From positions 15,480,501 through 15,544,500 of the forward strand of contig OY987301.1 of assembly GCA_963920635.1 (NCBI GenBank): 64,000 nt of DNA, written 5' to 3'. Positions 30,440 to 42,610 of the stretch are shown piece by piece (the stretch's first letter is position 1; each line of letters opens with the position of its first letter). Position numbers and translations under genes: made by a program. This stretch comes from Pseudeuparius sepicola. Taxonomy: Eukaryota; Arthropoda; Insecta; Coleoptera; Anthribidae. Below the pieces are notes generated by a model. That model was not told the DNA's origin, made no database searches, and saw nothing but the letters and a program-made list of their open reading frames with translations.

Positions 30440-33400
30440 ATGACAAAAAAGCAAAACAGCCTGCTGTCGTTTCACATTTTAGGTGAGTTTTCCGTTTAGC
30501 AAATTAAAAATGAGTCATTATTTAATTGTTTATGTCGCAGAAAGAGAAGGCGACAATAATCTGATCACGTGGAACTACCCAACGGTTTCGGAGAACATCA
30601 GAAATTTCCTGCAAACGAAATGCTTCGGCCCCGTGAAAAGGCAGGATGCTTTTTATGTGCTCGGCAAAAACAATGTGAAAGTGTTCGTGAGGCATTGCGA
30701 AAACGAAAAGAAACGGTTCGCTATAGTTTTGGTAGGAGAAAGATTCGAATATAATAAGTTTAGGATATTGTCAGAGGTGTTGGCGAAGGCATATTTAAAA
30801 CAATGCAATCCTGTGAGTTTGGTGAAGATGTACCTCAAGCTGTTCACTGCAGGAACGATAGATGTGCAGGAGAATGGCTCACAGAAATCAAATTATGTTT
30901 TCAAGGATTTTAAAGAAGAAACCAAAATCAAAGGTACCTACCTAGTAACTGATTTTTGATCTTATTATTTCTGCGCAGTACCATTAAAAATACTCTAGTC
31001 TTAGAAATTAGTAGTATGTCGTAGTAGATTCTTCTATGGTAGTACCCAAGAAATTACCACTACCTGAAATATTAATACAACTGGCCAAGACAAAATAATA
31101 TACCTATTTAGTATTTATTTTTAGGGAAATGAATGTTTTTCTTAATTTTGTCTTATGTAACCCTATTAAAATTTTATACCGACGTATCCAGAAAGAAATG
31201 GCCTTTCTATAAGCATGCACAGAAAAAACATATATCATGCCATTAAAAAAAAACAAGTTGTTTGCCATAGAAAGGAAGTTGTTTGCGCCAAGAAAAATTG
31301 AATGTCGCTAGTTATTTGTTAATTTTTTTAAACTAATATTTCAGGAAATATAATCTCCTTTCTATATTTTTACCCGCTCTGTGTATATACAGTGTGTCCC
31401 AAATTGCTCACCATTGGGATCTCGGTAACTACAAGAGATAGAGAGTCGGTTAAATGGGGAAAGTTTTAGACAATTTTATGGTCAATCTGATGCCGCTGAG
31501 AAATCAAGGCTAACTGGGATCGTTTTCGAGTTATTACCAAAAAACCGAATTTTATCATTTTCGTCGTTCTTAAATATCTTAGAAACTGATGGTTTCTCAA
31601 AGACAGGACTTTGACATTATTAAGGCACTTTTGTCCAACCTTTTAAGCGGTAGTGTCAGTTTCTTTAAAAAAGTTTTCATTTTCGATATATGACTCACAA
31701 CTTTTGATTTTCTTATGGACGCCATCTTGGATTTTTACAAATTCGAAATCTACATTAAATTCTCTTTGCAATGATATATCACACTAATGATTTTTTCGTT
31801 AGTTGTAAAGCTTAAAAGCGTTTTTTTTTTGTCTAATAGTACTAGCGAAAAGGTGGATATGTACAATTATTGTTACACAAAAAACTATAGAAATAGTACA
31901 GTGGCAACAAGAGTTTATCATACATTATTCCCTGAAAGGCAGCAGCCTCACCGTTAAATTTTTCTTAGATTGAGTAGGAATTTAGAACAACATGAGAGTT
32001 TTCTTGTGCCCAGACCGAAATATGGTTCCAATCGATTGCGCCAATAGATGTTGAAAACATTGAACAAAGTTTAATGAAGCACCGACGATTTCATTTCGAG
32101 AGATAAGTCGCAGAACTCTTTTGCCGAAAACGACTATTTATAGATACTTGACAAAAAATATCACCCCTATAAACCCGTGATAGTGCAAAAGTTAAGGCCG
32201 GGAAATACTGAACGCCGACTTGATTTCTGTCATTGGTTTAACAATCAGTGTGAAGTTATTGATAACTTTCCATTAAACATTTGCTGGACCGATGAAACAA
32301 GATTTCATAACAATGGCATTTTTAATAAACATAAGCACCATTACTGGGCTGTTAATAACCCATATGGTATTAAGGAATCCAGATCTCAACAAAAATTTGG
32401 ATTCAATGTTTGGTTTGTTGCATTTGTTTTGACAGACTTGTCATGGCCTACTTAGTATTAGGCAAAAAAACGCTTTTAAGTGTTACAACTAACGAAAAAA
32501 TCATTAGTGTGACACATCATTGGAAAGAGAATTTCATGTAAATTTCGAATTTGTAAAAATCCAAGATAGCGTCCATAAGAAAATCAAAAGTTGGGAGTCA
32601 TATCTCGAAAATGAAAACTTTCTTAAAGAAACTGACATTACCGCTTAATAATGTCAAAGTCTTAATAATGTCAAAGTCCTGTCTTTGAGAAACCATCGGT
32701 TTCTAAGATATTTAAGAAAAACGAAAATGATAAAATTCGGTTTTTGGTAATAACTCGAAAACGATCCCAGTTAGCCTTGATTTCTCAGCGGCATCAGATT
32801 GACCATAAAATTGTCTAAAACTTTCCCCATTTAACCGACTCGCTATCTCTTGTAGTTACCGAGATCCCAATGGTGAGCATCGAATTTGGGACACACTGTA
32901 TACATGTATATACATTTCCATTTTGTTTTTATTTTTCAGATCTTATTGTCAGATTTGGATTAGAAACTATATTTTTATACACGGCAATATTGCTTAAACG
33001 CCGTATTTTGGTCTACCATGACGATATTGAAAGAATGCAAAAGGTATTATTTGAAAATATGACCTTATCAAATTATTTATTTAGATACCTACAAATTTCA
33101 GGAGCTGCATACTATTTGTCGCTTCATCTCAGCAAGAAACCTGGATTTTAACCTTTACCCATTTGTAGAAAATGCTTCAGAAGTAAGGGTGAGTAGGTAC
33201 TAAAATGTTGTGATAGAAATATAACAAATTATTTTAGGGACTTTCGTGTTATTTAGCGGGAACAACAAATGACACACTTATAAATAATGGACATATATAC
33301 GATATCTGCTTAAATTTTGCCGTAAATGATATTGTTATTTCTTCTGAAGCAAAAGGTAAGAAAAATGTCAAAACTGCCAGAAGAAAATTAGGTACCTATA

Positions 33401-33788
33401 CCTCATCTACGACAAATTATTCTTGAGCTCTGAAAATTTCTGGTACCTAATACTATGGAGACTGGAGACTATAAGCGAAAATATTATAGGATTGTTATGC
33501 TCTACCTTGTTGTTTTTAGATACATTTTTGATTTCGAAGACCCAAGAAGAAATTGCTCATAGTCTTATAAAGTTCACTGAAGAAGACTATAGCGAAATTG
33601 AGACAATAGCATTCATCGATGAAAAAACCGAAGAACTTTTGGAACAAGTGAAGTCGCTTTGTAATTTTACGACCGAACAAGGCCACAAAGTGGTAACCGT
33701 AGACGAACTTAAATCCAAAAATTTCAAGCCAGCTTTGGAGAATTTTTTGTTTAACCTAGCTGCTGCCGAAGATCGACTTGTTTTGTGA
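30440..33788 (+). CDS. DENND10: DENN domain-containing protein 10 (FAM45 family)
   Basis: The proposed coding exons are 30440-30482, 30541-30933, 32940-33043, 33102-33188, 33238-33355 and 33520-33788: 1014 nt, 337 aa, against about 357 in vertebrates. Family blocks are 'FHILEREGD' with 'WNYPTVSENIRNFL', 'DLIVRFGLETIFLYTAILLKRRILVYH', and C-terminal 'ALENFLFNLAAAEDRL'. DENND10 is a late-endosome DENN protein linked to vesicle traffic. I chose ATG 30440 because splicing the 58-base intron (donor 'ttag/gtgagt', acceptor 'gtcgcag') keeps frame and restores the N-terminal match. An unspliced ATG at 30510 also stays in frame and is the alternative. Exon 4 has two in-frame donors six bases apart. 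Intron 2 carries a mariner-like transposon. Confidence 0.93.
31390..32898. mobile_element. Mariner/Tc1-like element with ~450-bp inverted repeats
   Basis: It begins CAGTGTGTCCCAAATT and ends AATTTGGGACACACTG, with TA flanks. The inverted repeats extend from 31390 to about 31845 and from about 32451 to 32898, down to 'aaaagcgttttttt' and its inverse. The core is a partial transposase. It is inserted in intron 2 of DENND10, leaving the splice acceptor only about 40 bases to the right. Confidence 0.9.
31900..32455 (+). pseudogene. Mariner-like transposase, middle (DDE) fragment
   Basis: The clean open part (32177-32455) shows 'KLRPGNTERRLDFCHWF', then 'PLNICWTDETRFHNNG' and 'HYWAVNNP', then 'FGFNVWFVAF'. 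'WTDE.RF' contains the first catalytic Asp of the DDE/DDD fold. Upstream sequence (about 32040-32170) reads like the preceding region with breaks. The frame stops at the right inverted repeat before the later catalytic residues, so it is inactive. Confidence 0.85.
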
Positions 33789-33936
33789 TTACTGTGATAT
33801 TGTTAAATCAAAATATCTAAACCATAGACATGTAGGTACCTATGTATAAATATTGTATTTTCGAAATGAAGTAAACTCATTTTTATCCCAGCCCTCATTT
33901 TTGAAAAATCTATAAGGAGGCGTATAATTTTATATG

Positions 33937-34285
33937 CAGGGATATTGGTAATGCGATACATTCCTTTGGAGATGTGATAGGGGAGGAGGTAAGGAGTAAA
34001 TTTAATCCTATATGCATTATGCAGAACAAATTTTTTAAAATATTTTTAACAACTTGATCTAAATGTTTCCGGACTTTTTTCATTCCAAACATAAGACCGT
34101 AGTGTTGGGCAAGTAGTCCAGTTTAAAAGATTAAAAAAAAGTTTTGTAGATTTTTTTGCCTACTAAGAAAAATTGAAATATCTCAAAAACTATTGAGTTT
34201 TTAATGCATAATAGGACTAAATTTACTCCTTACCTCCGCTCCTATAACATTTCCAAAGGAATGTATCGAATTACCAATAACCCTG
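33937..34285. mobile_element. Foldback MITE downstream of DENND10
   Basis: The left end 'cagggatattggtaatgcga' matches the right end 'cgaattaccaataaccctg' in reverse. The arms share 'tacattcctttgga', 'taggggaggaggtaaggagt' and 'aaatttaatcc' with their inverses. It is 349 bp with no coding content. It lies just 3' of the DENND10 stop and might overlap its 3' UTR, since no AATAAA is obvious before it. Confidence 0.82.
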
Positions 34286-34373
34286 TACATACTCGTATAT
34301 AAACATGAAGTTTAATTAAATTTGAAAGATCACGTAACTTTTAATTTAATAATTCACATTTTCAAGTAACTAA

Positions 34374-34482
34374 CTGCAGTGTGTATCAATTTGATACTGG
34401 ACACTTAAAATAGACTATTTGTTTTCCTTATGACCTTCATATATTTCGAAGGTGTCCAATATCAAATTGGGGCCTTCTGTGT
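34374..34482. repeat. Small inverted-repeat element
   Basis: 'cagtgtgtatcaatttgata' and 'tggacac' on the left face 'gtgtccaatatcaaattgg' and 'cttctgtg' on the right. It spans about 110 bp with no coding content. Confidence 0.6.
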
Positions 34483-34499
34483 AATTAACTTTAATTTTT

Positions 34500-35450
34500 A
34501 TCTTAAAGTATGGATTAACACACATTGATATTACAAATTACCATAATGAAATATTGCACCCACACCACGGCCGTAGATAATGGAGGGGGTTCCCACCCCA
34601 CCGGGAGGGGGACATTGATAAAAATGGGAAATAAAACATCATGGTGTGATTATTTATTATTTCCTATCATCCCTCATTTAAAGTATTTGTCCTTGATAAA
34701 TTAAACATTTGTAAAATAAAAGAAAACAATTTAAAACGTAATTACTTACTTGTTTTTCTTTGAGTGCATAATATAAGTTTGGGAGCTTATTTCAATATTA
34801 TGTTAGAGGTAAAATGCCTGAACAATAATTATTATTTTTCTTCAACAATTTTATTAAGAGGGTTACACTCATACTGTAGAGGTCATTTTCGACAAAAAAT
34901 AAATATTTTTAACGGCATTTTAACAGTATTTATTAGCCCCGTTTTACTGTAACGGTAATATTAGTAACAATGATCGTGTGTTGTGTAGGGGGGGGGGGGG
35001 GGATTAGGCCGTTGTTCGCTTTATTCCTCAAAAATGTCCCAAGAATTTGGAAAAGTTCCGAAAGCGTTTTGATCGGAGGTTTAGGTGCACTAAATGTTAA
35101 TTTAATAATTTAATTATTTTTATTAATTTGGTGCTGTTTTTGAGTATCTTTATTGTGTAATATATTTATATTACGCCCATAGGCGCTGACTCCGCAGGTG
35201 CTCCGAGGCTTGAGCACCAGGCCAAAAGTTTGGCCAGTTGTTGGAAGCTCAAGCAAAGGTGACAAGGTGACATAACGAGTCAGAAAAGGCTGAATGATAT
35301 TATGCTTTTAAATATGTATAAAGAATTAGCAGACATCATAAGCCTGGATAAGTTATGTGATGAGTTTATAAAAAATCGTCCATAAGACTAAGCACTTTTG
35401 CGTTATTTATGCAAAGTTAGGTAACTAGTCGTTTTTTGTTTGTTTTTTTT
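34500..35450. other. Intergenic, no gene seen
   Basis: AT-rich with a poly-G run at about 34989-35002 and a G-rich patch at 34585-34610. A 'gtgctccgaggcttgagcac' hairpin lies near 35199-35218. Nothing codes. Confidence 0.4.
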
Positions 35451-35454
35451 TTGT

Positions 35455-35645
35455 TTAAAGACCGCGTCTTAAAATTCAGCGGACTCTCATCCGGATGAAT
35501 CAGCTGATATCTTCCTCTTATTTGGTTCCCTTTGGAGGAAGTACAAGACTATCGAACTGACAAACGAATCAGTTCGATGTACGAGACAGATATCGAGCGG
35601 ATTCATCGAGATGAGAGTCCGCTGAATTTTAAAACGAGGCCGTTC
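35455..35645. repeat. Hairpin repeat, ~190 bp
   Basis: 'aaaattcagcggactctcat' pairs with 'atgagagtccgctgaatttt'. The inner parts 'ggatgaatc' and 'gattcatc', and 'atcgaactga' and 'tcagttcgat', also pair, giving a nearly full-length stem. Probably a short MITE. Confidence 0.75.
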
Positions 35646-35649
35646 TTAT

Positions 35650-38600
35650 ATAAATACCATTATTTTATTTCATTCTATTTACGTTTTTGTTTTTTTAATC
35701 ATCAGAGTGATAACTGTTTGTTTTGTGTTATGTACCTACCTACTTTTATTTTCTATTTATAATAAAAAAATGTATGTTTTAAAATAACATTTTGGGGGAG
35801 GGAGAGGAAGGGTAGTATACCTTGGGCGTACCCAGCCAAATTTTGAGAAGTCGTCGTCTATGATTACGCAACGCCACTAAAATGAAACAGGACGGGTTTT
35901 TTTCCTACGTCATCTCGTCCGCGAAATCTAAATTTATGCTTTATCGCCGCCGGTCGATTTCTGCGACGTTGCCGGCGCGGCGCGGCGTTTGTCGTGTCCT
36001 GTAGGGCCCTACGCAATACGCAATTTATTCAGGGTGTCCCAGTTCGAAACCACAATTTTGAAATAGAGATAGAAGATAGAAACTTTGATTTGGAGCAAAA
36101 AAGTCCATGTGAACATGCAAAAATGCCTGCACTAACAAACTCTTGCCTCTTGCCTTGCCTGGAGTGGAGCATCGTAGTGGGTAGTAGGTGCGTGTACCCT
36201 GTCCAGCTATGTGCTGTCCAGAGCCAGAGAGAAGATTAAGTACAAGTAGTTATTTTCTCTCTGTCACATGTCACACAATAGGTACCTATACCTAACTGGG
36301 GCTTCAACTTCAATCACTAGATTTATACCAAATCCCTAAAAAAATCTTGGTTTCAGTGCCTGGATGCGGAATTTTGGCAACCGCTCTCTAGAGGATGTTT
36401 TTGATATTTTCCGCGACATTCGCTTTCATAGTAAACGTTGGCTTGCATACGAAAATATAAAATATATTATATACCTACGCTGACAAATAATAATTGTTTC
36501 TCTAAAGATATACAGCAGAATACAAGTATGGTCCTTATTATCGTGGGATTATAGGTATGATGTTAGCATTATTGCATGTATTTAATATAATAATAATAAT
36601 AATCTGGGATCTGAGTGAATGTTCCCCGTAGAGGGAGTGCGAATGCCTTTTGGCTAAGTCGAGATAATATCCTATATCCTTATAAGTTGTTTTGTTGTTG
36701 TTGTTGCCCGGCAAGCAAGGTCGTTGGTCGGAACCAGGGGTCTAGGGGGAGGCAGGCGGACCGACCCCCTTTTTTATACAAATAACAGCACATCGCTCCC
36801 ATCCTGGCGTATTTTGGCATTGAAACTGTGAATTGTTAAACACAAAATAATAATATGAATATTTACGCTCCTTTATTTTTCTATATTTTTTCATAGTTAT
36901 TAAGAATATTGTTGAGTAAAATATTAAGTAAGAGGACTACCTACCGGCTGTCAAATCTACTGTCATGACATAATAATTCTCCCTCAAAACCGCATGAATG
37001 ATCACAATACTTACCCTAACTGACATTTAGAATTTATGTCACTATAGTTTTATCTTTTATCATTCTATTAACTTTTCATTAAGTACTTAATATTGATAAA
37101 CCGAAAGAAATTAAAATTCTGTTGTATTTGATCCAAAGTTGACGTAAAGTTGTGAATTTTGTTAGATACGTGAAATACCTACTATTTGCTGATATATTAA
37201 TATATGTATTATTTTGGCATACATTTAGAGTAATGGAAAATGTAATGTAAATAAATTTATAGGTACTACCATAGAAGAATTTACGTAGTAGATTCTTCTA
37301 TGGTACTACCTAAATGCTTGCCGGTACATCAACTTTGTGTCAAACAGAATTTTAAAGCGTTAATATAATTTTCTTTTGAAAAAAACATATTCTTATCGAT
37401 ATTTTTTAGTAATAATAAAAAGTTAATAAAATTATAGAATGATACTCGTTTATTATGTTGTATAGCTAGTGATATAAAATAGTTTTTACGAAGTAATGAC
37501 TTTTTAAAATTTTAAGAAATTTTATAAATAGGAAATAGGCGCTTATGTAACATTAAAATAGAAACGACTTTTTCAAGTTAAATGTTTTGAAATTGTAAGA
37601 AATAAGCCAATTTTTAGGGATTTTATTTTTTAAATATAATTTTTGACAGATAGCGAAAGTCACGTGACCACGTTTGAGTCGGTTATTTTTCCTCGTTTTT
37701 AATCGAAAGGTAACCCCAAAGTTAACTGCATATGTGTTCTATTATTATCCGTTAATAAAAATATGTTTAAATTAATAAAAAGATACATTTTGCACCATCT
37801 TCATTTTTTCCAAAAAGGTTTTTTGGTTATAACTTCTGTTTGACGTTCGATTGTTTTTTCCAAACGACATTACATTGTTTGGAAAAAACTGCAACAAACT
37901 GGTTTTTAAATCATTAATTTGTCTCAAAAAATACGGAATGGTTAAAGTGAATGTTCTTATCACCTTCAGGCGGACACCCTGTACCTAATAATATTATTGA
38001 AACAAATAATAGTACTTTTTGAAATTGAGCCCATGTGTTGACAGGTGGCCGTGATTACAGCCCAAAAGTAAAGTTACACACATTGTTTAATGTGCTTTTT
38101 GAACCTATCAAAATCGGTAAACAAATAAAGATATTTTACCAGGGTGGTAACTCCTTAACGGAGGTCACACTGTAGATGTTTAACATATAGGTACAGAAGA
38201 TGTTCTTTCGCATCAATATATCGTTTTCTTTTTTCATTTTTTATTTTCGAGATATGTATTTATCTTAATTATTGCGTTACTTAAAATGTGTGTTTGAATG
38301 TAGTGTTAATGCAAACGAAGAAACACCTTATGTACACATAAAAGACCATGTTTCATTTCATTGAAAAAACTAAACATAATTTTGTAGAACATTTAAGCCA
38401 GCAATACTATACCTACAGAAAACGTGCCGAATAACATTCTTTAACTAAAGATATACCTTTAACAGTAAAAAAACACAGTTGACATTCAAGTGACCTTGAA
38501 AACGTCGTCTGCCTACAAGTGAAAACGTGCGTCTTACATTGCACCTCATATGCTTCAGCTTTTATGTGATTTTTTGCGATTTTCGTTTTTGAGATATTTA

Positions 38601-40780
38601 TAATAGCTGCATTTATTAAAATGGAACACCCGGTATAGATAATTTTCGACATACCTATACATATAGAGACATAGACATATGAATCCTCCCCTAATGTCAG
38701 TTTTGTGCTAACGATTGTATTTTCCTCACGAAAAATACATAACGGCGACATACGTATAAATAATGCAAAGTCAACTAAAGCAGTTTTTAGTGCCGCCGTG
38801 TACCTTTCAAGCTAAAAATCAATGAACCATTGCTAAATAGAGAGGGGTTAAAATCACAAATCGGAGTCTTTGAGCTACGGGGGTCTCCCGAATATACCTT
38901 TTGAAGTTTTATATTATTTTAATATTAAAAATTCGCAATTCATAGTATATAATAATATGGAAGTAATACAAAAACATAAAAAAGTAATCAGACAGCTTAG
39001 TTGATTAAATATTATATCGCCAAAACGTAAAATTGATCATATGAACATAATATATGTAATTATTAAACTGGACCTGTAACAACAGCGTCAACCGTTCATC
39101 GATCGTCTGTTTTTCGCGCCATCTGATAAACAATAGCTACACTTTTGGTATTCCCGCTGCATAATTTAAGGGTATTTTGCCTATGTTTTTTATTTACAAC
39201 AAGACTGGATAATTACAATGTTTATTACCGGGTTTTCGTTCCGAGCATATTCCGAAACCTCTGCCCATCTTAACGAAGGTAAAATTCCGGCTCAAGAGAC
39301 AAAATAGACGAATTTATGCCGGCATAAAGTTTGATCTAAAGGCGAGGTTCAAGAGTATTTTCGCGAGAAAGTCCCTACAAAATCTTTATAGGTTTATCCA
39401 AAACCTGTCGTTTTCAACATTGTGTAAGGTTTTAAGGCTTCTTAGATGGAGAATGAATTAAATTAGGTACCTATATATTTTCGGCATTTTGGTATTTTTT
39501 GAATAAATACGACTTTTGACACCCATTTTAACAACTAAAATAATTGATATTTCATTACAGTAGGCGGGACTTATCAAGTCCCGCAAGATCATCAATCTTC
39601 TGAACTAATTCAACCATTTTCAAAAATCCAGATTGTCGCTTTTAGTAAAGGGTCTTTACTGAAAACCATAGTTCAAACCCTTTATTTATTGAAAAAAACA
39701 TCAACATTATTGTTTCTATGTGTACAGAGTTTTCACAGTTATTTTTTTTACACCTTAGTTTTTATTTTTTTACCTAGAAAAAAATGTTGAATAAAGTTGC
39801 AAGGTTCCAATAGGTATTTGGGCGAATTTTCAGAAAAACAATTGAACATCGAGTAACAGGAATATAGAACTATGTTTTTTATATTATTATATTTTTGAAA
39901 TCTACCTACCTATTTTTACGATTTCAACGATATTTAGATATATTTAAAATATATAGTAGTAGCGGTTTTTAAGATATTCGACCTTGAAACTTTCAATTTT
40001 GCACTTTTGATACCCATTATTTCGAAAGTGAAACCTTTCCGAGTAAGTATACTTTATACAGAAGAAAATACGCCCTTAAAATATGGCTGCATTTTCGCAT
40101 ATTCCAAATTTGATATAGGTACAACCTGTTGTTAAAATAATTACTATTTAAAAAAACCGTCAGAGCCTTGTCTATCCATTTTAGACAAGGGTCAGAGGAA
40201 TATACCAAGTATTGTATATTGTTGAAAAGCCCTTTTTGAGCACTTCAAGATGAGCCTATATTATACTATGGGGTGTTCTATCTAAATAAAGTTTAGGTGC
40301 AACACTTAAGCGGGACGCCCTGTAAAAATTTTTGCATAATGGTTAAAAAAATTACATATTCCTATCCACAACTTTTTATTTAAATTTTTTTTCTAGGTCG
40401 AGAAATTAAAAAAGTTAAGGGGGTAAAAACTAACTATGAACACCCTGTCATAGATATACTGACCTAACACATAAAATCGGTAATTTTAGTTCGTTTGATT
40501 TTTCAGATTTCCGATTACTGAATCCGAAAAAATCCGAATTACAAAATAAAAATAGAGATATAACGTTTAGTGATATATTTGGATAGAGGACCAACGACTG
40601 TCAAATAATTTCTTGAAAAACGTAGAAGTGGTCAGAAAACTTTAAGTTAACAATACCATTTATATTTTTGGCACTTGTTTTTCAATTACACATGCGTGTT
40701 TCGCGAAAAAATAACTGTCAGATTTGACAGCCGTCGTTCCTCTTTGGAATTGTTCACTCAACGGATATAGGGAATAACAC
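35650..40780. other. Long intergenic region without a supportable gene
   Basis: Items seen: a CpG-rich block at 35870-35995 ('gccggcgcggcgcggcg'); one MITE end at about 36028 ('cagggtgtcccag'); a (TTG)n tract near 36690-36705 followed by a G/C-rich stretch; a hairpin at 37265-37305 around 'agaagaatttacgtagtaga'; and a possible small TA-flanked element at 40269-40450 ('ggggtgttcta' against 'gaacaccctgt'). Several open frames of 60-110 codons show no domain, so I call none. Confidence 0.45.
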
Positions 40781-40792
40781 AAATTCATCACA

Positions 40793-41717
40793 ATGAGTGA
40801 TTGTGGTGATTGTGGTGACACTGGCGGATGTGGTGACACCGGCGGCGGATGTAGTGATACGGGCGGCGGATGCAGTGACACCGGTGGTGGCCAAGATGTC
40901 AGCAGCGGATGTATTGATATCGGCGGAGGCCATGGAAACATCGGCGGATATTTTGATATCGGCGGAGGCCATGAAAACATTGGCGGATATGGTGATATCG
41001 GCGGGGGCTATGGTGGCAGCGGCAAAACCATCTCATTTCGCAATACCCGCGTGTTTAGCAATACTGGCAGGGGCAGGGTCAGCGGCAGCAGTGACTGCTG
41101 CAGCTGTGATGATCAGGGCTTCGACTGTTATGACTGCTGCGACTGTTGTGATTGTGATTGCTGCAGCATTTTCTGCGGCGGCCCGGACGCACCACAATAT
41201 TCTGCTAATTTTTCACCTGCTATGATTTGTGAGTAGATAATTACACATAATGTACACATATAATGTATACTTAGTAGGTATCAAAGTAAAATCATCTCTT
41301 AGGCATAATAATAATAATTCTCACCCTCGCAATACTCCAAACTAGGAGTATACCCCAGAAGCAGCTGAATGCTTGTCCGTGGGAGGGGGAATGACAGTGA
41401 AGATAAGAACTGGGACGTCCCTGTATAGAAAATAGAAAGGAAATATTTAGCTAATATACTCACTACCTACTCACAATACATTAGATTCATGATTCTTTGC
41501 CATTTTTCTGAAGACACATTTTGCTTTTCGTTAATCTTCGTTTTTTTTTATTTTAGCTGAATCTAAAACCACTTGCACAAACGGCAGTTGGGACAAAAAT
41601 ATAAATAACCAAATCATAGACACTCAGCCGGTAATATCGTCACTATCTCCTTCAGACATCGAAAAATTTGAAGTTAAAAAAAAAGAGAAAACAAAGAGGA
41701 CAGGGAGATGCAATTGA
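40793..41717 (+). CDS. Cys/Gly-rich protein A (paralogue of protein B), unknown function
   Basis: Two exons, 40793-41228 and 41557-41717, joined at a phase-1 intron: 198 aa. No known family is recognised. Residues 1-75 are Gly/Cys/Asp/Thr repeats of 'GDTGGGC' then 'DIGGGHGNIGG' type. A short basic Ser/Arg linker follows. Residues ~101-127 are very Cys-rich ('DCYDCCDCCDCDCC'). Exon 2 carries 'NGSW' (154-157) and 'TQP' (168-170), with the same 11-residue spacing as in protein B. There is no signal peptide or membrane span, so a cytoplasmic, metal-binding or acylated Cys-rich protein is possible. The last codons after an A9 run (41676-41684) read KR-rich and stop at 41717. Removing one A would give a C terminus resembling B's. 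ATTAAA at 41810 may be the poly(A) signal. Confidence 0.75.
41305..41395 (-). repeat. Retroelement 3'-end-like fragment with (ATT)n tail, copy 2
   Basis: This is the same unit as 3283-3375: 'ataataataat', 'tctcaccctcgcaatactcc', 'aaactaggagta', 'ccccagaagca', then a G-run. It lies inside the single intron of Cys/Gly-rich gene A. Confidence 0.5.
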
Positions 41718-41896
41718 AGATTCGTCATCATCTTATGATTCTATATGAAACCACCATAGAATCTGCTGAATATTACAAGCCAGTGCATTCGTTATAAAAT
41801 GGGCATTTTATTAAATTGTTAATTTTCTACCTCAGACTGTTATACGAGTAGCTTAAAATGTCGATTTTAACAAAATTTCGAATACATAGCTATATA

Positions 41897-42186
41897 CAGG
41901 GTGTTTACTTTTATCTTGTACACTATAGGGATCTTTTAAACCGTTAGAGCTACAGGGACAGGGTCAGTTCAATTATGAAAAAGTTGCGCTTTAGTATGGG
42001 CTTCAAGGATATGAAAAGAAATTTGAGATAGCTCACTCCGTTTCTGTAATATCCTGAAAAAACTGAAAACTGCCGATTTCAAAAATATTTCCTTTCCACT
42101 GATTGCATCAAAATTTTTCTAGGAGTAATAGATTTTGAGTTTCAAAGATCCCTATAATAGTGTACAAGATAAAAGTTAACACTTTG
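41897..42186. mobile_element. 290-bp TA-flanked foldback MITE
   Basis: The ends are CAGGGTGTTTACTTTTATCT and its inverse (slightly mutated 'ttaacactttg'), flanked by TA. The arms continue through 'tgtacacta', 'agggatctt' and 'aaaccg'-type sequence. It sits just downstream of gene A. Confidence 0.85.
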
Positions 42187-42414
42187 TATAATATTTGGAT
42201 TTGATTTATTTATTATGTTGTATCGGTAAAAGAGAGTAAAAAAGGCGACTAACAGCTAATACAAGGTTTATTCTTATAATTTACATATATAGTTTTAAAG
42301 TTTTAAGAGATGTTAACGTTTTAAGAGATATTTACGATATTTTTGATATACATTATATTATATTTCTACTTATAAGTACATTTTTTCAAAGCGGGAGATA
42401 AGTGAACTACGATT

Positions 42415-42610
42415 TTGTGCTTCACATTTATTTTTTTTTTTGAAAATTTCGCCTGCGGAGCATTTTAGTAAACAAACGCCTTTAAAACAGTACCTAATTA
42501 TATGCTGTGCCAAAAATTTTATAGGAAAGCTAAAGCTTGCATTACACTTGTCAATTTCTTGGCCAGTAAATTGTGCAAGTTATAGGTAGGTCTAAAACAA
42601 AAATTGTCGA
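42415..42610. repeat. Dispersed repeat shared with 59890-60080
   Basis: 'gattttgtgcttc', 'acctaattatat', 'ccaaaaattttata', 'aaagctaaagc' and 'caatttcttggcca' occur in the same order here and at 59.9-60.1 kb. This copy overlaps the left part of an inverted-repeat unit at 42535-42928. Confidence 0.65.

Noticed and set aside
30510..30512. ATG 30510 as DENND10 start
   Set aside because: It is kept only as an alternative: the spliced form from ATG 30440 matches the family N terminus better.
40660..41225. Overlapping open frames on both strands over gene A's exon 1 (Pro- or Ala/Thr-rich translations)
   Set aside because: They are alternate-frame readings of the Gly/Cys repeat. The chosen frame alone joins exon 2 in phase and matches gene B's plan.
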